Assembly: GCA_947285985.1 (NCBI GenBank)
Contig: CAMYPB010000036.1
Coordinates: 1-8,139 of the forward strand
Length of the DNA: 8,139 nt
Reading direction: 5' to 3'
Source of the DNA: an uncultured Holosporaceae bacterium
Lineage (GTDB): Bacteria > Pseudomonadota > Alphaproteobacteria > RUG11792
The notes beneath the pieces are model-generated. The model was not told where the DNA came from. It made no database searches and saw only the letters and a list, made by a program, of their open reading frames with translations. The position numbers and the translations under genes are program-made. Below, one piece after another: positions 6,808-8,139 of this stretch (position 1 is the first letter of the stretch; every line of letters begins with the position of its first letter).

Positions 6808-8139
6808 ATGTTTCATACACAAAATAAATTGTATATTTTTCCATCGCATTTTGCATCGTCATGTTATCGTCATCGATCTATTCTAAAGGATGATAATATA
6901 GATATTTTGTGTATTGATGATATCATTGAGATTTATTCATCGAAAATCGATAAAAATGTTATTCATCCAATCGAAAAAATATCTATACTAACAAATCTTG
7001 TTTCGAAATATTGTGTATCGAAGAGTATACGTGATATAAAAAATATAATGAAACTCGCAATAGATTTGAGTTTTATTATCGATGAACTCGCGATCTCAGA
7101 TATTGATCCATCGAAATTGTTGGATGAATTTACGATGTATTTTCAAGACGATTGGAGGACACGTATAAATTTTTTGAAGATCGTTATAGAATATTGGCCA
7201 AATATATTGCATGATATCAATAAAATAGATACAGTATATTTCACAAGAGAATCAATAAACCAATTTATAGATGATGTGAAAGATAGGGATATAACATACC
7301 TCTGCTCAAAAGCGGAATATAGAAGGGAAATAAAAGATATCGCACAACATATCGAATATATAGACTCCTCAGAATTCGATATAAAAAATATAAAAGATAA
7401 AACATATATTTTCGAGGCAAATAGTATCTTCGAAGAAATCGAATATGTTACGTCAATTATTTTGAAAAATTTAAATAAAAATATAACAATCGTCATACCA
7501 GATATCGATTTTTTGAGTATCCTTCAGAAAAGATTGGATCATTTTAATATAAAATTTTCATCGTGTTTTAAGGATATGGATAAGTCCCTTCTTCGTCTCT
7601 TCGAAAATATACAAAATTTTATGGATGACGAAAATGAGAGATATAGTATTGAAGAAATATTGTATAAAATTGGAGATAATGAAATACATAGCAACAAATT
7701 TATTGAATCTCTCTTAAAATACACATCATCTTTTCCAAAAATTTTATACAAAGAATTCCAGAGTGTTGTTTCAATATTTCTAAAGACCATTCGAAATACT
7801 GATCCTTATGATTCGAATATCAAGATCATCAATATAAATGATATGAAATATAATATATCTGATATTGTTATATTGTGTGGACTCAATGAGAAGAGTTGGA
7901 CGTATAAGGAGATAGGATCATATTGGCTCCACAATTTTATACGTTCAAAAATAGGGTTGAAGGACGCGGATTATTTCAATAGGTTGATGGAGTATAATTT
8001 TAGATCCGTCTTCAAGGATAATACGACTGTCTATATAACGCGTTCTAAAATGATAAATTCTTCTCCTGTTTTTAAGAGTCATATCCTCTCGAAAATAGAG
8101 GTTATCGCTGAAAAAAATGGTATCGAGATAGTGTATGAC
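6808..8139 (+). CDS. addB: AddB-type double-strand break repair protein (helicase-nuclease subunit), 3' end outside the window
   Basis: The frame is open to the last base: 444 codons are visible and no stop is reached. AddB with AddA forms the nuclease-helicase that resects double-strand breaks for RecA-dependent repair. The order of motifs matches alphaproteobacterial AddB: NKLYIFPSHFA at the start, then LLDEFTMYFQDDW...FLKIVIEYWPNIL (Trp 116, Trp 130), a segment like the accessory helicase domain (ITIVIPDIDFLSILQKRL), and the hallmark IVILCGLNEKSWT (about residues 353-365, family GLNEGxWP) followed by KIGLKD and TTVYITRSK. From memory of the family the GLNE motif usually lies much later, so the N-terminal half seems shortened. 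An in-frame stop at 6805-6807 precedes the ATG, and no Shine-Dalgarno is visible; with 7 bp after gpsA, coupled translation is likely. The C-terminal nuclease domain lies outside the window. Confidence 0.85.
   Translation, partial: MFHTQNKLYIFPSHFASSCYRHRSILKDDNIDILCIDDIIEIYSSKIDKNVIHPIEKISILTNLVSKYCVSKSIRDIKNIMKLAIDLSFIIDELAISDIDPSKLLDEFTMYFQDDWRTRINFLKIVIEYWPNILHDINKIDTVYFTRESINQFIDDVKDRDITYLCSKAEYRREIKDIAQHIEYIDSSEFDIKNIKDKTYIFEANSIFEEIEYVTSIILKNLNKNITIVIPDIDFLSILQKRLDHFNIKFSSCFKDMDKSLLRLFENIQNFMDDENERYSIEEILYKIGDNEIHSNKFIESLLKYTSSFPKILYKEFQSVVSIFLKTIRNTDPYDSNIKIININDMKYNISDIVILCGLNEKSWTYKEIGSYWLHNFIRSKIGLKDADYFNRLMEYNFRSVFKDNTTVYITRSKMINSSPVFKSHILSKIEVIAEKNGIEIVYD

Noticed and set aside
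7143..7496. A 117-codon minus-strand open frame
   Set aside because: It lies fully inside the recognisable addB frame and shows no family motif; it is a shadow frame.

Overview
The window is AT-rich (roughly one-third G+C by eye). It uses the standard bacterial code: TAA, TAG and TGA all end clear genes. The addB-type gene, the gspE homologue and the compact, partly overlapping gene layout suggest an alphaproteobacterium with a reducing genome, perhaps a host-associated Holosporales- or Rickettsiales-like lineage. That placement is inference from gene content and composition; no rRNA or other marker is present.

Layout, left to right. (1) Positions 1-939: the 3' part of a class A penicillin-binding protein, containing its transpeptidase domain. 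(2) 1002-1490: a small Asn/Asp-rich protein of unknown function. It overlaps by 26 bp the start of (3) 1465-2940, a GspE/PulE-type secretion ATPase with intact Walker and histidine boxes but without the cysteine zinc domain usual in the family. (4) 2945-4057, opposite strand: an exported protein of 370 residues. It has a Sec signal peptide and, by my reading, one clear and one probable ubiquitin-like beta-grasp domain. It faces gspE tail to tail across a perfect 14-bp hairpin. (5) 4058-4291: a 234-bp divergent intergenic region with a near-consensus promoter for the exported protein and several dyad elements. (6) 4292-8139: a tightly packed rightward cluster metG - gpsA - addB (addB runs off the window end).

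Most genes are housekeeping: peptidoglycan synthesis, methionyl-tRNA charging, phospholipid precursor synthesis and double-strand break repair. The exception is the exported protein at 2945-4057. It has its own strong promoter, is isolated on the minus strand, and uses threonine codons differently from its neighbours. It lies next to a gene for a type II secretion-type ATPase. If the ubiquitin-like reading is right, it is a candidate secreted, host-directed factor, which makes it the most interesting part of the window. The link to the secretion ATPase rests only on adjacency.
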